Made by a program: the position numbers and the translations under genes. From Actibacterium mucosum KCTC 23349 (GTDB lineage Bacteria > Pseudomonadota > Alphaproteobacteria > Rhodobacterales > Rhodobacteraceae), in NCBI RefSeq assembly GCF_000647975.1, contig NZ_JFKE01000004.1:62001-126000 (forward strand): 64,000 nucleotides of DNA. Direction: 5' to 3'. Within the stretch, counting starts at the first letter, position 1. Every line of letters begins with the position of its first letter. The notes under the pieces are model-generated. The model was not told where the DNA came from. It saw nothing but the letters and a program-made list of their open reading frames with translations, and made no database searches. Of the stretch, positions 35,239 through 44,569 are shown in pieces.

Positions 35239-36291
35239 ATGTCGCGCGTTGAACTGACAAACGTCATTAAGAAGTATGGCGAAACACAGGTGATCCACGG
35301 CGTGGATCTGCAGATCGAAGAAGGCGAGTTTTGCGTCTTTGTTGGCCCGTCGGGCTGCGGCAAGTCCACGCTGTTGCGCATGGTGGCAGGGTTGGAGGAA
35401 ACCACCGGCGGCCAGATTCAGATTGGCGCCCGTGATGTAACCACCGCCGATCCGGCAGAACGTGGCGTGGCCATGGTGTTTCAGACCTACGCCCTCTACC
35501 CGCACATGACGGTCGAGGAAAACATGGGGTTCGGCCTGAAGATGAACGGCGTGCCAAAGGATCAGATCGCCGCCAAGGTGGGCGAGGCCAGCCGTATTCT
35601 GAAGCTGGACGAATACCTCAAACGCAAACCCAAGGCCCTGTCCGGTGGTCAGCGTCAGCGCGTGGCCATCGGCCGCGCCATTGTCCGCGGCCCCGAGGTG
35701 TTTTTGTTCGACGAGCCGCTGTCGAACCTCGATGCCGAGCTGCGCGTGGATATGCGGGTGGAAATCGCCCGCCTGCATTCCGAGATCGGCGCCACGATGA
35801 TCTATGTGACCCACGACCAGGTCGAGGCGATGACCCTGGCCGACAAGATCGTGGTGCTGCGCGCCGGGTATATCGAGCAGGTCGGCTCGCCCATGGATCT
35901 GTACAAAGACCCCGACAACAAATTCGTAGCGGGCTTCATCGGCTCGCCGTCGATGAACTTCCTGAACGGCACAGCCTCGGGCGGCACGGTGACCATTCCG
36001 GCGCTTGACGGTATGCAGATCCCCTGCCCGGCCTCGGCCAATGGCGACGTGATCGTTGGCCTGCGCCCGCAGAACCTGAACGTTGTCGCCGCCGACAGCC
36101 CCATCAAGGTTGACCTGTCCGAGCAACTGGGCGGCGTGGCCTATGATTATCTGAAAACGCCCACGGGCGAGAAGCTGGTGGTCGAGACAAAGGGCGACGA
36201 GGTGATCGCCGCCGGCACATCGGTTCAGGTACAGTTTGACCCGGCCACCGCCTATTTCTTCGACCCCGCAACCGAGGCACGGTTGCGCTAA
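35239..36291 (+). CDS. Sugar ABC transporter ATP-binding protein (UgpC/MalK type)
   Basis: This 350-residue ATPase has Walker [10 protein letters not shown], signature LSGGQRQR, Walker [12 protein letters not shown] and the switch His in THDQ. The C-terminal OB-like domain of the MalK type begins near residue 235. GGAGGAG lies 7 nt before the ATG. It is the ATPase of the galactoside importer, encoded with its regulator on the plus strand while the other parts are on the minus strand. Confidence 0.92.
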   Translation: MSRVELTNVIKKYGETQVIHGVDLQIEEGEFCVFVGPSGCGKSTLLRMVAGLEETTGGQIQIGARDVTTADPAERGVAMVFQTYALYPHMTVEENMGFGLKMNGVPKDQIAAKVGEASRILKLDEYLKRKPKALSGGQRQRVAIGRAIVRGPEVFLFDEPLSNLDAELRVDMRVEIARLHSEIGATMIYVTHDQVEAMTLADKIVVLRAGYIEQVGSPMDLYKDPDNKFVAGFIGSPSMNFLNGTASGGTVTIPALDGMQIPCPASANGDVIVGLRPQNLNVVAADSPIKVDLSEQLGGVAYDYLKTPTGEKLVVETKGDEVIAAGTSVQVQFDPATAYFFDPATEARLR

Positions 36292-36454
36292 AGAAACCGG
36301 AAACAGCCGCGACACCAAAATTGGACGCTAAAGACCGCGGGGTGGCGACCCAACGGGGGCATTGGGCCGCTTTATGGCGGCAAAGTACCTCTATTGGGTG
36401 ATCCGCAGTGCAAACGGATGCATAATCGCCAACCCTCTGGGGCGGTCTGGCGAT

Positions 36455-36487
36455 CAGCCGGGCGCCTTCGGCGCTGTTAACCGGCTG
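36455..36487. terminator. Putative bidirectional hairpin between convergent genes
   Basis: An inner stem GCGCC-TTC-GGCGC is enclosed by outer arms CAGCCGG (36455-36461) and CCGGCTG (36481-36487). It lies between the plus-strand ATPase gene and the minus-strand SIS-domain gene, where both operons must end. There is no T-tract. The rest of the gap (36292-36454) holds minor stems and no ORF that I can support. Confidence 0.4.
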
Positions 36488-36500
36488 GGGTGCGTTTAAC

Positions 36501-37475
36501 CTACAGTGTCACCGTCTCTTTCTTCAGATTGGGTGGTGCGTCGGGGTTGCGGCCCCGGTTCCGCGCCGCCTGCTCCAGCGCCAGATAGGCCACCACCAGC
36601 TGCTCCAATCCGGCCAACATCGGGTGGGAGCCATCGTGTGGGCCGATCTCCACAACCGTTGCGCCCAAGGCGCGGGCCTTTTCGGCGGCGTCATCCGACG
36701 GGCTCAGTGCGATCACCGGCATGTCCGGCCCGATCACCGCCGCCGGTCCGTGCCAGACCTCAGCCGAGGAATAGCCCGACGCGTGCACTCCGCAGACCTC
36801 CAGCATCTTCAGCGCCACCTCCTGCGCGATGCCCAAAACCGGACCACGCCCCACAACGAACGCGCGTCCAGCGGTGGACAACATATCGGCAAGCGCCGCA
36901 TCGGGCCGCGACATCTGCGCTTGCAAACGCGCAGGCAACCCCGCCAGCGCCTTTAACAATTCAGCATCGCGTGCCCAGTGGCCAATAACCCAAAGGCCCG
37001 CCAGAACCGAGTTCACATAGCTTTTGGTCGCCGCAACCGCTTTTTCCGGTCCCGCACGCACGTGCAACACGTCGGTGCCCACCTGTGCCAAAGGACTGTC
37101 AGGCGCGTTGGTTAAGACCAACACCGGGGCGCCCCCGCTTGCGAAACCCTTCGTGGCGGCCCCCAAATCCTGACTGCGACCCGACTGGCTGATCGCGATG
37201 GCCTGCACTGCACCGCCTTGAGGCGATGCCCCGAACCGCGACACCACCGATGGCCCGACCGAGGCGACCGGACGTCCCGACAAGATTTCGATCACGTATT
37301 TCAAGTAGGTCGCCGCATGATCGGATGACCCGCGCGCGATGGTGACAAAAGCCGCCGGATTGCGCTCTGTCCAACGCGCGGCAATGGCGCGAAACTCTTC
37401 CTGAACGTCGGGCGCGGACAATCGCGCTGCGGCCTCGGGGATCTCCCCGATCTCGGCCCGCATCAAAGTGGTCAA
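36501..37475 (-). CDS. SIS-domain amino-sugar phosphate deaminase/deglycase (NagB-II/FrlB-like)
   Basis: This 324-residue protein has two SIS domains, as in the isomerase half of GlmS. Key features are VTIARGSSDHAATYLKY, AISQSGRSQDL, the GPEKAVAATKSYV loop and GYSSAEVWHGP. NagB-II enzymes convert glucosamine 6-phosphate to fructose 6-phosphate and ammonia; FrlB-type deglycases of similar size cleave phosphorylated fructosamines. Which applies here is not decided by sequence. The TTG at 37475 has AGGAG at 8 nt and gives MTTLMRAEIGEIPEAA. It follows the PfkB kinase gene after 19 nt and would act on its product. Confidence 0.82.
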   Translation of the reverse strand: MTTLMRAEIGEIPEAAARLSAPDVQEEFRAIAARWTERNPAAFVTIARGSSDHAATYLKYVIEILSGRPVASVGPSVVSRFGASPQGGAVQAIAISQSGRSQDLGAATKGFASGGAPVLVLTNAPDSPLAQVGTDVLHVRAGPEKAVAATKSYVNSVLAGLWVIGHWARDAELLKALAGLPARLQAQMSRPDAALADMLSTAGRAFVVGRGPVLGIAQEVALKMLEVCGVHASGYSSAEVWHGPAAVIGPDMPVIALSPSDDAAEKARALGATVVEIGPHDGSHPMLAGLEQLVVAYLALEQAARNRGRNPDAPPNLKKETVTL

Positions 37476-37494
37476 CTGAATTACTCCTGCAATT

Positions 37495-38391
37495 CTAATA
37501 TCTTGCTTGTTGTGGCTCAGGCAATGGCGCAATCAGCTTTGCCCCGCCGATACCGCCCACCGCCGCAATCGCGGCCCCGCCGCACGCGTTACCCGCATGC
37601 AAACAGTCACGCAGCGATGCACCGCCAAGCCAGGCATCAAGGAACCCGGCGTTGAACGCATCCCCGGCCCCGGTAGCGTCTACGACATCCCGAGGTTCGG
37701 CAGGCACCTGCACCTGACCCTCGCCGCGCGCAACGGCCATGGCTCCATCGCCGCCCTGCTTGACCACCGTCAATGGCGCCGGGGTTGCGGACAAGCCAGC
37801 GGCTTGTAACCGTTGCATTTCAGTGGCCGAGGGCAAGAACAGGTCCAACTGGGCAATCAGGGCGGCTGCATCGGCGGGCAACGTATCCTCCCACCCGCAG
37901 TCGGATGAAATGGACATGCCCGTTTCGCGCGCAAACCCGATCAGCTCGGGGTGTTCCGCCAGTGTGTGCAATTCGCCCACATGCAAGTGCCCCATCCCCC
38001 CGACCTGCCCGGCATCAGGCAGCAGCGCCGAGGGCCCGGCACGTTTGGTCAAAAAGGCGCGATCATCTCCACCGGTCATCGCCACGGTCAGTTGCGGGCC
38101 CGTGTCCGTGGTCAGCTTGCACATCTCCGTACCGACGCCTGCCGCGCTGATCTGCTCGATCATCACGCCCGAAAGCGGCCCAAAAGACAGTCCCGTAGCC
38201 AACTCGGCCTGCCGTCCCAACGCAGAAAGATAGGCCGCTGTAATAAACGCGCCACCGCCTGGACAGATCTGCAGGCCATCGGCAAACACCTCGGTCCCCA
38301 GGCTGGGCAGGCGCGGCATGTCGTAAAACAACAGGTCGGCATAGACCCGCCCGGCGCACAGAACACCCGGCTTATGCGCGCGCGCCGTCAC
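37495..38391 (-). CDS. PfkB-family carbohydrate kinase
   Basis: This 298-residue kinase has the ribokinase-like fold: an N-terminal [10 protein letters not shown] substrate region, a [17 protein letters not shown] glycine motif, and the C-terminal PfkB signature [15 protein letters not shown] containing the catalytic Asp. It would phosphorylate a sugar or amino sugar. The GTG start at 38391 overlaps the ATPase stop as GTGA. Its neighbour encodes a sugar-phosphate deaminase/deglycase, so the pair recalls FrlD-FrlB of fructosamine catabolism or a glucosamine kinase with NagB-II. Confidence 0.88.
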   Translation of the reverse strand: MTARAHKPGVLCAGRVYADLLFYDMPRLPSLGTEVFADGLQICPGGGAFITAAYLSALGRQAELATGLSFGPLSGVMIEQISAAGVGTEMCKLTTDTGPQLTVAMTGGDDRAFLTKRAGPSALLPDAGQVGGMGHLHVGELHTLAEHPELIGFARETGMSISSDCGWEDTLPADAAALIAQLDLFLPSATEMQRLQAAGLSATPAPLTVVKQGGDGAMAVARGEGQVQVPAEPRDVVDATGAGDAFNAGFLDAWLGGASLRDCLHAGNACGGAAIAAVGGIGGAKLIAPLPEPQQARY

Positions 38392-39434
38392 CGCACCGCC
38401 TGTCCGCTGGCGGCATCAAAAACATGCACATTGGCCGGATCAGCGCCCAGTTGCACCGTCTCGCCCACTTCGGGCGGGGTGCGGCCATCGGCGCGCGCGA
38501 TGATCTCGCCCGAGGGTGTGTCGACATAGATCAGCGTCTCGGAGCCAAGCGGCTCGCGCAGGATCACCTTGCCGGCCGTCACCGCCTGCCCGCCGCTCAG
38601 CATCAGGTCATCGGGCCGCACGCCCAGCACCAGATCGGCGCCATCGGGCCCGTTGGTGGCAAAGGTGCCCGAGGGCAATGCGATACCCCCGCCGGTTCCC
38701 TTGCCCGTCAGCATGTTCATCGCCGGGGCCCCGATAAAGGTGGCCACGAACATGTTGGCGGGGCTGTGATACACCTCGGCCGGGGTGCCGACCTGTTGGA
38801 TATGGCCGTCTTTCATGATCACGATGCGGTCGGCCATTGTCATCGCCTCGACCTGGTCATGGGTTACGAAAATGATCGTGTTGCCAACGCGTTGGTGCAG
38901 TTTCTTGATCTCAAGCCGCATCTGCGTGCGCAGTTGCGCGTCGAGGTTCGACAGCGGTTCGTCGAACAGGAACACCGCCGGGTCGCGCACCATGGCCCGG
39001 CCGATGGCCACCCGCTGACGCTGGCCACCCGACAGTTGATTGGGTTTCCGCTCCAACAGCGGCGTCATGTCCAAAATCTCGGCCACCTCGTTGATCCGCG
39101 CGTCTTTCTGCGCGCGTGGCAGTTTCGAGGTGCGCAGGCCAAACCCGATATTCTTGCGCACCGTCATATGCGGATAGATGGCGTAGTTCTGAAACACCAT
39201 CGCGATGTCGCGATCCTTGGGTTCCAGGTTGTTGACCGTGCGCCCGGCGATCTCGATCTCGCCCGACGTGGTATCCTCCAGCCCCGCGATCAGGCGCAGC
39301 GTGGTGGATTTGCCGCAGCCCGAGGGGCCGACGAACACCACGAACTCGCCATCGGCAACGTCCAGGTTGATGCCATGCAACACCTCGGTTTTGTCATAGG
39401 TTTTGACAAGGTTTCGGAGGGCAAGATTGGCCAT
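38388..39434 (-). CDS. Sugar ABC transporter ATP-binding protein (locus B)
   Basis: This 348-residue ATPase of the UgpC/MsmK type has Walker [10 protein letters not shown], signature LSGGQRQR, Walker [12 protein letters not shown] and switch THDQ. The C-terminal regulatory OB domain begins near residue 235. It belongs to the second CUT1 importer, whose permeases and binding protein lie upstream in the same operon. Its start follows the lyase stop after 3 nt. Confidence 0.92.
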   Translation of the reverse strand: MANLALRNLVKTYDKTEVLHGINLDVADGEFVVFVGPSGCGKSTTLRLIAGLEDTTSGEIEIAGRTVNNLEPKDRDIAMVFQNYAIYPHMTVRKNIGFGLRTSKLPRAQKDARINEVAEILDMTPLLERKPNQLSGGQRQRVAIGRAMVRDPAVFLFDEPLSNLDAQLRTQMRLEIKKLHQRVGNTIIFVTHDQVEAMTMADRIVIMKDGHIQQVGTPAEVYHSPANMFVATFIGAPAMNMLTGKGTGGGIALPSGTFATNGPDGADLVLGVRPDDLMLSGGQAVTAGKVILREPLGSETLIYVDTPSGEIIARADGRTPPEVGETVQLGADPANVHVFDAASGQAVR

Positions 39435-39437
39435 GGG

Positions 39438-40922
39438 TCAGCTCTTCTTCAGGTCGGTGAAGGCGCGGGCCAGCTGGTCCTGCGCGGTTGCATAGCGGGT
39501 GGTGCGGGTGGCGGCGGCGGCAGTCAGCGCGTCCAACTCGGCGCCGTATTCTTGCAGCGCTGCGCGCAGCGCGTGGGGGGCGGGCCCGCCGGGGCGGTTG
39601 CGCCGTGCGATGAATGTTTCGGGGGATGTGGCATCGGCGAAAGCCGCGTCGCTTAGTGAACTGTCGCGGCCTGCCACATCGCGGAACGCCGCCGCGAAGG
39701 CGGCAAAACCGTGGCCCAGCGGCTGCCCGGCGGCAATCACCGCGCGGGCGGTTTTGGCCGCCACCTCGTGGGCCTGCCGAAAGGTCAGCCCGTCATCTCG
39801 CACCAGCGTATCGGCCAGCTCGGTCACCGTCACGCAGGCGGCATCGGCATTGGCGCGCACGCGGGCGCCATTGACCGAACAGGCGGGCAGAAACGCGGTC
39901 AGCAAGGCAATCACCCGCCCGCCGCTGTCAAAAGCGGCATAGCCGGCCTGCTGCACCTCGCCCTCGCTGTCATTCATGTCGGTAAACGGCGTGTTGTGCA
40001 TCACGTTCACCACCATGTCGCAGCGGCCCACCGTGGCGCTGGCCAGGTGGCGCATATGTTCGATCGGCACCGGGTTGCGCTTTTGCGGCATGATCGAGCT
40101 GATCTGAACCAGCGCGTTGGGCACGTAAAGCTGCCCCACCTCAAAACTGGACCAGAACGCCATATCCTGCACCACGCGGCCCAGATGCAAAAACACCAGC
40201 TTGATCGCGGAATACAGCCCCGTGACATAATCGACCGAGGCGATGCAGCCATAGGAATTGAGGAGCGGGCCGGAAAACCCGAGAAGGTCGGCCACACGGC
40301 CCCGGTCGATGGGAAAACCCGACGTTGTGATCGCCGCAGCCCCCATCGGGCAATGGTCGATCCCGTCAATGGCGGCGTTCAGCCGCGCCATGTCGCGCAA
40401 AAGCACCTCGATCATAGCGGCCAGGTAGTGGCCAAACGTGCTGGGCTGGGCCGGCTGGCCATGGGTATAGGCCACGATCAGGGTGTCGGCCTCGTCCGCT
40501 GCCTTGGCGATCAGCGCTTGGGTCAGAGTGGCCAGCGCGGCCTGCAACGCCTCGGCCCGGGTCCGCAGCGCCAGTTTGAACATGGTGTGGTCCATGTCAT
40601 TGCGCGACCGGGCGGTGTGCAGCGCCCCGCCCAGATCGCCCAACCGCGCTTTCAGCTCGGCCTCGACCAGAAAGAAATAGTCTTCGTGCTCGCCCGTATA
40701 GGTCAGGCTGGCGATGTCGGTTTCGGCCTCAATCGCGCCCAGCGCCCCGGCAATGGCCGCCGCGTCTTCGGCGCCCAGAATGCCGGTTTCGGCCAGCATC
40801 ACCAGATGCGCGCGGTTGATCGCCATCATGTGGCCCGCGTAATGGGTTTTCACCCCCTCAAACAGCGGCGCCAGCACCGTCTCCATATAGGCGGGATCGG
40901 GGAAAACAGAGGTATCGGTCAT
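39438..40922 (-). CDS. Argininosuccinate-lyase-like enzyme (fumarase/aspartase superfamily)
   Basis: This 494-residue protein has the ASL superfamily motifs: ALHTARSRNDM (ASL reads HTGRSRNDQ), YTHGQPAQPSTFGH with the catalytic-base region, and the signature SSIMPQKRNP at residues 275-284. The residues that hold the succinyl or fumarate part are kept, but the Gln after SRND is Met. Location in a sugar-import operon between permease-side genes and the ATPase argues against arginine synthesis. I infer that it splits a C-N or C-O bond to a dicarboxylate in a sugar conjugate, releasing fumarate. It starts within an ATGA overlap with the VOC gene. Confidence 0.78.
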   Translation of the reverse strand: MTDTSVFPDPAYMETVLAPLFEGVKTHYAGHMMAINRAHLVMLAETGILGAEDAAAIAGALGAIEAETDIASLTYTGEHEDYFFLVEAELKARLGDLGGALHTARSRNDMDHTMFKLALRTRAEALQAALATLTQALIAKAADEADTLIVAYTHGQPAQPSTFGHYLAAMIEVLLRDMARLNAAIDGIDHCPMGAAAITTSGFPIDRGRVADLLGFSGPLLNSYGCIASVDYVTGLYSAIKLVFLHLGRVVQDMAFWSSFEVGQLYVPNALVQISSIMPQKRNPVPIEHMRHLASATVGRCDMVVNVMHNTPFTDMNDSEGEVQQAGYAAFDSGGRVIALLTAFLPACSVNGARVRANADAACVTVTELADTLVRDDGLTFRQAHEVAAKTARAVIAAGQPLGHGFAAFAAAFRDVAGRDSSLSDAAFADATSPETFIARRNRPGGPAPHALRAALQEYGAELDALTAAAATRTTRYATAQDQLARAFTDLKKS

Positions 40923-41353
40923 GCCGCCAGCCCCGCGCGCACCGGGTCGGTGTCATAGGTGACCAGTTCGATATGATTGCCCGCCGGGTCAAGGAAATTG
41001 AACGTCATCGCCATGCCGTAATCATGTAGCCCCTCGCGCGTCAGCGGTTTGCCGTCATAGCCTTCCAGATCGGCATGGGGCAAAAGCCGCGCAAACGCCA
41101 AAAACGCCTGTGGACCCAGATGGAAAGCCACGGTTCTGTCGCCCCCTTCCGGCCGATCCCCCACAAAGAGAGAGATCACGTGAACCCCGTTCGCCGTGGC
41201 CAGAAACACCGGATGATCATCGGGCGGGTTATCCTGCCGCCATTTGCCGTATTCGCGCATGCCCAGCACGCGCGTGTACCAGCCGATGGCCGCAGCGCGG
41301 TCGCGCACGTAAAGATGCACATGGTCCAGTCGATCGGGCTTAACCAAGCTCAT
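40919..41353 (-). CDS. VOC-superfamily (glyoxalase/dioxygenase-like) protein
   Basis: This 144-residue protein is of the vicinal-oxygen-chelate fold, with two beta-alpha-beta-beta-beta units. The first unit reads LDHVHLYVRDRAAAIGWYTRVLGM and the second ends FLDPAGNHIELVTY, where His and Glu are typical metal ligands. The function inside the locus is unknown: it could be an isomerase, a lyase helper or a binding protein. The start at 41353 is set by an ATGA overlap with the permease stop. Confidence 0.8.
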   Translation of the reverse strand: MSLVKPDRLDHVHLYVRDRAAAIGWYTRVLGMREYGKWRQDNPPDDHPVFLATANGVHVISLFVGDRPEGGDRTVAFHLGPQAFLAFARLLPHADLEGYDGKPLTREGLHDYGMAMTFNFLDPAGNHIELVTYDTDPVRAGLAA

Positions 41354-42228
41354 CCCTTCAACCCCGCCATAACCACGCCGCGGATGATGAACCGCTGGAA
41401 GATCAGGAAGACAATCAGGGTGGGGATGGTCGAGATCGCCGCCCCGGTCATGATCAGTTCCCACTGCACATCGGCCTCGTCGCCGAAGGTCGAAAGCCCC
41501 ACCGGCAGCGTGTACATCTCGACCGAGTTGGTGACGATCAGCGGCCAGATAAACGCCGTCCAGTTGCCCAGGAACACAAAGATCGCCAAAGCCGCCAGCG
41601 CCGGTTTCACCAGCGGCATCGCCACCGTCCACCAGATCTGCAACTCGTTCAGCCCGTCGATCCGCGCGGCCTCGATGAAATCATCGGGCACGGTTTCAAA
41701 GAACTGCTTCATCAGGAAGGTTCCGAACGCCGTCATCAGCCCGGGGAACATGATGCCCCATGTGGTGTCCAGCCAGCCGAACTGCTGGCTCATCAGATAC
41801 CACGGGATCACCAGCATCTCGGTCGGGATCATCAGCGTCGAAAGGATCGCGATGAAGACGATATAGCGGCCGGGAAAGCGGAACTTGCACAGGGTATAGC
41901 CCACAAGGCTGTCGAACAGCACGTTCGACAAGGTGGTGATCGTGGCAATGATCATCGAGTTCAGGAACCACATGTAGAACCGCCCATCCTCCAGCACGAA
42001 GGTATAGTTCTCGATGGTTGGTTCCTTGGGGATCAGGTTGACGTCATAGATCTCGTGCGGCCATTTCAATGAGGTCGAGATCATATAGGCAATCGGCATC
42101 ACCATCGCCACGCCGCCGATGAACAGGATCAGCCAGCGCAGGATCTGCCCCATATTGGCCGAGCGCCGCTGCGCCGTGCCGGAAAACAGCGTCTCGGTGC
42201 TGGCGCGGATATTGTCGGTGGCGGCCAT
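41350..42228 (-). CDS. Sugar ABC transporter permease (MalG type, locus B)
   Basis: This 292-residue permease has about six spans and the EAA loop EAARIDGLNELQIWWTVAMPLVKP. The N-terminus is cytoplasmic and the end is RGVVMAGLKG. Its start shares one base with the stop of the MalF-type gene (TGATG). It is part of the CUT1 importer of locus B. Confidence 0.9.
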   Translation of the reverse strand: MAATDNIRASTETLFSGTAQRRSANMGQILRWLILFIGGVAMVMPIAYMISTSLKWPHEIYDVNLIPKEPTIENYTFVLEDGRFYMWFLNSMIIATITTLSNVLFDSLVGYTLCKFRFPGRYIVFIAILSTLMIPTEMLVIPWYLMSQQFGWLDTTWGIMFPGLMTAFGTFLMKQFFETVPDDFIEAARIDGLNELQIWWTVAMPLVKPALAALAIFVFLGNWTAFIWPLIVTNSVEMYTLPVGLSTFGDEADVQWELIMTGAAISTIPTLIVFLIFQRFIIRGVVMAGLKG

Positions 42229-43115
42229 CAGCGGTCTCTCAGAATGCGCAGCTGAATCAGGGAAACGATCAGCAGGATCAGGAACAAAACGACGGTCTGT
42301 GCCGAGGCATAGCCCATGTCGAAAGCGTTGAATGCGGTGTCATAGATCATCAGAACCAACGGCTTGGTAGAGTTCAGCGGCCCGCCGGGGTCGTTCGACG
42401 TCATGTTGAACACATGGTCGAAAATCCGCAGGAACCCGATGGACGAGAACACCACGATAAAGACGATGGTCGGTTTCAACAGCGGGATGGTGATCTCGAA
42501 CAGCACGGTCCACCACGGCACCCCGTCGATGCGCGCGGCCTCGTAGTAGCTGCGCGGGATGGCGCGCAGGCCGGCCATGAAGATGATGATCTGAAAGCCC
42601 AGACCAGCCCAGACCGCCGGTGCCAGGATCGATGGCAGCGCGTTGGTGGTCGACCGCAGAAACTCGATCTGCGGGATGCCGGCGGCGGCCAGGTAATTGT
42701 TGAACAGACCCACCGGCACAGGCTGGTAAAACCCGCGCCACACCCATGCCATCGCCACGGCGCTGGTCATAAAGGGCAGGAAATAGAGCATGCGGATAAA
42801 GCCGTGCATGAACCGCACGCGGTCAAGGTGATAGGCAATGATGAACGAGATCACCAGGCTGACCGGCGTTCCGATCAGCAGATAGACAAAGGTGTTCTTG
42901 AAGACCTTCCAGAACACCTCGTCCTGCATCAGCTTGGCGTAATTGTCCAAACCTGCCCAGGTGCGGTCGCCCAGCAGGTTCCAGTTCTGCAACGAGATCA
43001 GCATCGCATTGCCCGTGGGATAGAACCGGATCACCACATAAAACAGCACCGGGATGGCCAGGAACGCCCAGGCCCAAACGATCTGTTTCTGCCGGATTGT
43101 CAGGTTGCGATACAT
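42228..43115 (-). CDS. Sugar ABC transporter permease (MalF type, locus B)
   Basis: This 295-residue permease has about six spans, with the EAA loop EAARIDGVPWWTVLFEITIPLLKP. The ATG at 43115 (MYRNLTIRQKQIVWAWAF) is preferred because AAGGGCGA lies upstream; longer in-frame readings extend into the hairpin and binding-protein gap. It lies 61 nt after the binding-protein stop. Confidence 0.9.
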   Translation of the reverse strand: MYRNLTIRQKQIVWAWAFLAIPVLFYVVIRFYPTGNAMLISLQNWNLLGDRTWAGLDNYAKLMQDEVFWKVFKNTFVYLLIGTPVSLVISFIIAYHLDRVRFMHGFIRMLYFLPFMTSAVAMAWVWRGFYQPVPVGLFNNYLAAAGIPQIEFLRSTTNALPSILAPAVWAGLGFQIIIFMAGLRAIPRSYYEAARIDGVPWWTVLFEITIPLLKPTIVFIVVFSSIGFLRIFDHVFNMTSNDPGGPLNSTKPLVLMIYDTAFNAFDMGYASAQTVVLFLILLIVSLIQLRILRDR

Positions 43116-43148
43116 GCCTGTCGCCCTTGCTGCCTTTTGGTTGGGAAA

Positions 43149-43169
43149 CGGGCCCCGCTTGGGGGCCCG
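43149..43169 (-). other. Strong hairpin after the locus B binding-protein gene
   Basis: CGGGCCCC (43149-43156) and GGGGCCCG (43162-43169) are perfect 8-nt arms around a 5-nt loop. The hairpin is 8 nt beyond the binding-protein stop on the minus strand, followed by only TTT. It most likely protects the upstream message or reduces read-through to the permeases. Confidence 0.6.
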
Positions 43170-43176
43170 CATCCGA

Positions 43177-44439
43177 TCAGTTCGAGGCGTAGTAGTCGTC
43201 GAGCAGTTTCTGCTCGGCCTCGGCTGCCACGGCGATGGCATCGGTGGCCGCCTGGCCCTCGATATCCATGCGCTGCACCATGTCCATCAGGATCTGGCGC
43301 TGGCCAGATTCATTGGCAAACTTGGTGGTGTTGGCATAGGCCAGCCCGCGAATGAAAGGACCAAAGACCGGGTTATTGGCGTTGCTATCGGTCAGGCCAA
43401 CCGACGGTTTCGCTGGCAGCTCACCCACCACGTCCAGCCAGATCTGCATGGCCTCGTCCGAGGTCACGTATTGCATGAACTTCACCGCGGCGTCGTATTT
43501 CTCGCCCTCGGCCTTGGTGGTGATCGCGTTCACCCAGTAAGACGAATAGTTGAACCGTTCGCCGGCCGCATTGGCGGGCAGTTCGGTTACGCCCCATTTC
43601 AGGCCGCGCGTCTTGTTCAGGCTGCCGATCCGGAACGAGCCGTCGATATGCATGCCCGCGCGGCCCGCCTTAAACGCCGCTTGCGGTTCGTCCATAAAGC
43701 CAAAGGCGGTGACCTTGTGGTCATTGGCCAGGCCCGTGTAGAACTCGATCGCTTTCACGCCCGCGTCTGAATTGTAGTTCACGGTGTGATAGTCATCCAG
43801 ATAGGGCTCGCCGCCCATCTGACGCACCAGAACCTCGCGGAACCAATGGTGGTCCTGCGCGTTCATACCGGCGGTGATGCCCACCTGCGTCAGGTTCCCG
43901 GCGCCGTCAGCCTTGGTCAGCTTCTTGGCGATCTCGATCATCTCGTCCAGCGTTTCGGGCGGGCTGTCGATACCCGCCTCGTCAAACAGACGCTCGTTAT
44001 AGAACAGCGCCAGCGAGCGCACGGCAGTGGGCAGTGCCCAGTAATTGTCGCCCTCGCGCATCGCGCCAACCATCGGGAAGAAGTCGGCCGACACTTGATC
44101 AGCCGGGAACGCATCCGTCGGCAGCGGCTGGATCAGCTGCGCCGCCTTGTAATCGTTCAGCCAGCCGTAAAACAGCTGCACCACGTCAGGCCCCTCGCCC
44201 GCCGGAATGGCCGCGGCCACCTTGGTGCGGTAATCGGCATAGGGGAAATGGGTCATCTTGACCGTGATATCGGGGTTCGCGGCCTCGAAGTTTTCGATCA
44301 GCTGCTCCATCGCGGCAACACGCGCGTCAAAGAAATACTGCCAATACTCAATCTCGACAGCATTTGCCGCCGAACCTGCAAAGGCTGCGATCGATGCCGC
44401 AGCACCCAACAGCCAGCTTTTCATACCAAATTTCGCCAT
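43177..44439 (-). CDS. Sugar ABC transporter solute-binding protein (locus B)
   Basis: This 420-residue periplasmic protein of the CUT1 family has a signal peptide (MAKFGMKSWLLGAAASIAAFAGSAANA) and a mature start VEIEYWQYFFDARV. The motif VKMTHFPYADYRTKVAAAIPAGEGPDVVQLFYGW is usual for the fold. The ligand is unknown; from context it would be an N-acylated amino-sugar compound. It is the first gene of the minus-strand operon of locus B and divergent from the ROK regulator. Confidence 0.92.
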   Translation of the reverse strand: MAKFGMKSWLLGAAASIAAFAGSAANAVEIEYWQYFFDARVAAMEQLIENFEAANPDITVKMTHFPYADYRTKVAAAIPAGEGPDVVQLFYGWLNDYKAAQLIQPLPTDAFPADQVSADFFPMVGAMREGDNYWALPTAVRSLALFYNERLFDEAGIDSPPETLDEMIEIAKKLTKADGAGNLTQVGITAGMNAQDHHWFREVLVRQMGGEPYLDDYHTVNYNSDAGVKAIEFYTGLANDHKVTAFGFMDEPQAAFKAGRAGMHIDGSFRIGSLNKTRGLKWGVTELPANAAGERFNYSSYWVNAITTKAEGEKYDAAVKFMQYVTSDEAMQIWLDVVGELPAKPSVGLTDSNANNPVFGPFIRGLAYANTTKFANESGQRQILMDMVQRMDIEGQAATDAIAVAAEAEQKLLDDYYASN

Positions 44440-44519
44440 TGTCGGTCTCCCTGTGTCGTCTTGGCCAAGACATTTTCGGAATCTGTTGTGCAGGGCACTT
44501 GCGGCCCCTGTTCCCCATC

Positions 44520-44561
44520 GTTAACTCAAGTTAGTTGAATTATCAAGCTAGTTGAGTTAAC
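44520..44561. promoter_or_regulatory. Putative ROK operator region of locus B
   Basis: GTTAACTCAA (44520-44529) and TTGAGTTAAC (44552-44561) are perfect 10-nt inverted arms. Inside, TAGTTGA occurs twice as a direct repeat at 44532-44538 and 44549-44555. The element lies between the divergent binding-protein gene and the ROK regulator, 8 nt before the ROK ATG, so it is the obvious target of that regulator. Confidence 0.65.
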
Positions 44562-44569
44562 CCGGAAAC

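Noticed and set aside
39438-40922. argH of arginine biosynthesis
   Set aside because: No argG or other arginine gene is near; the gene lies in an importer operon and has changes in the ASL motifs.
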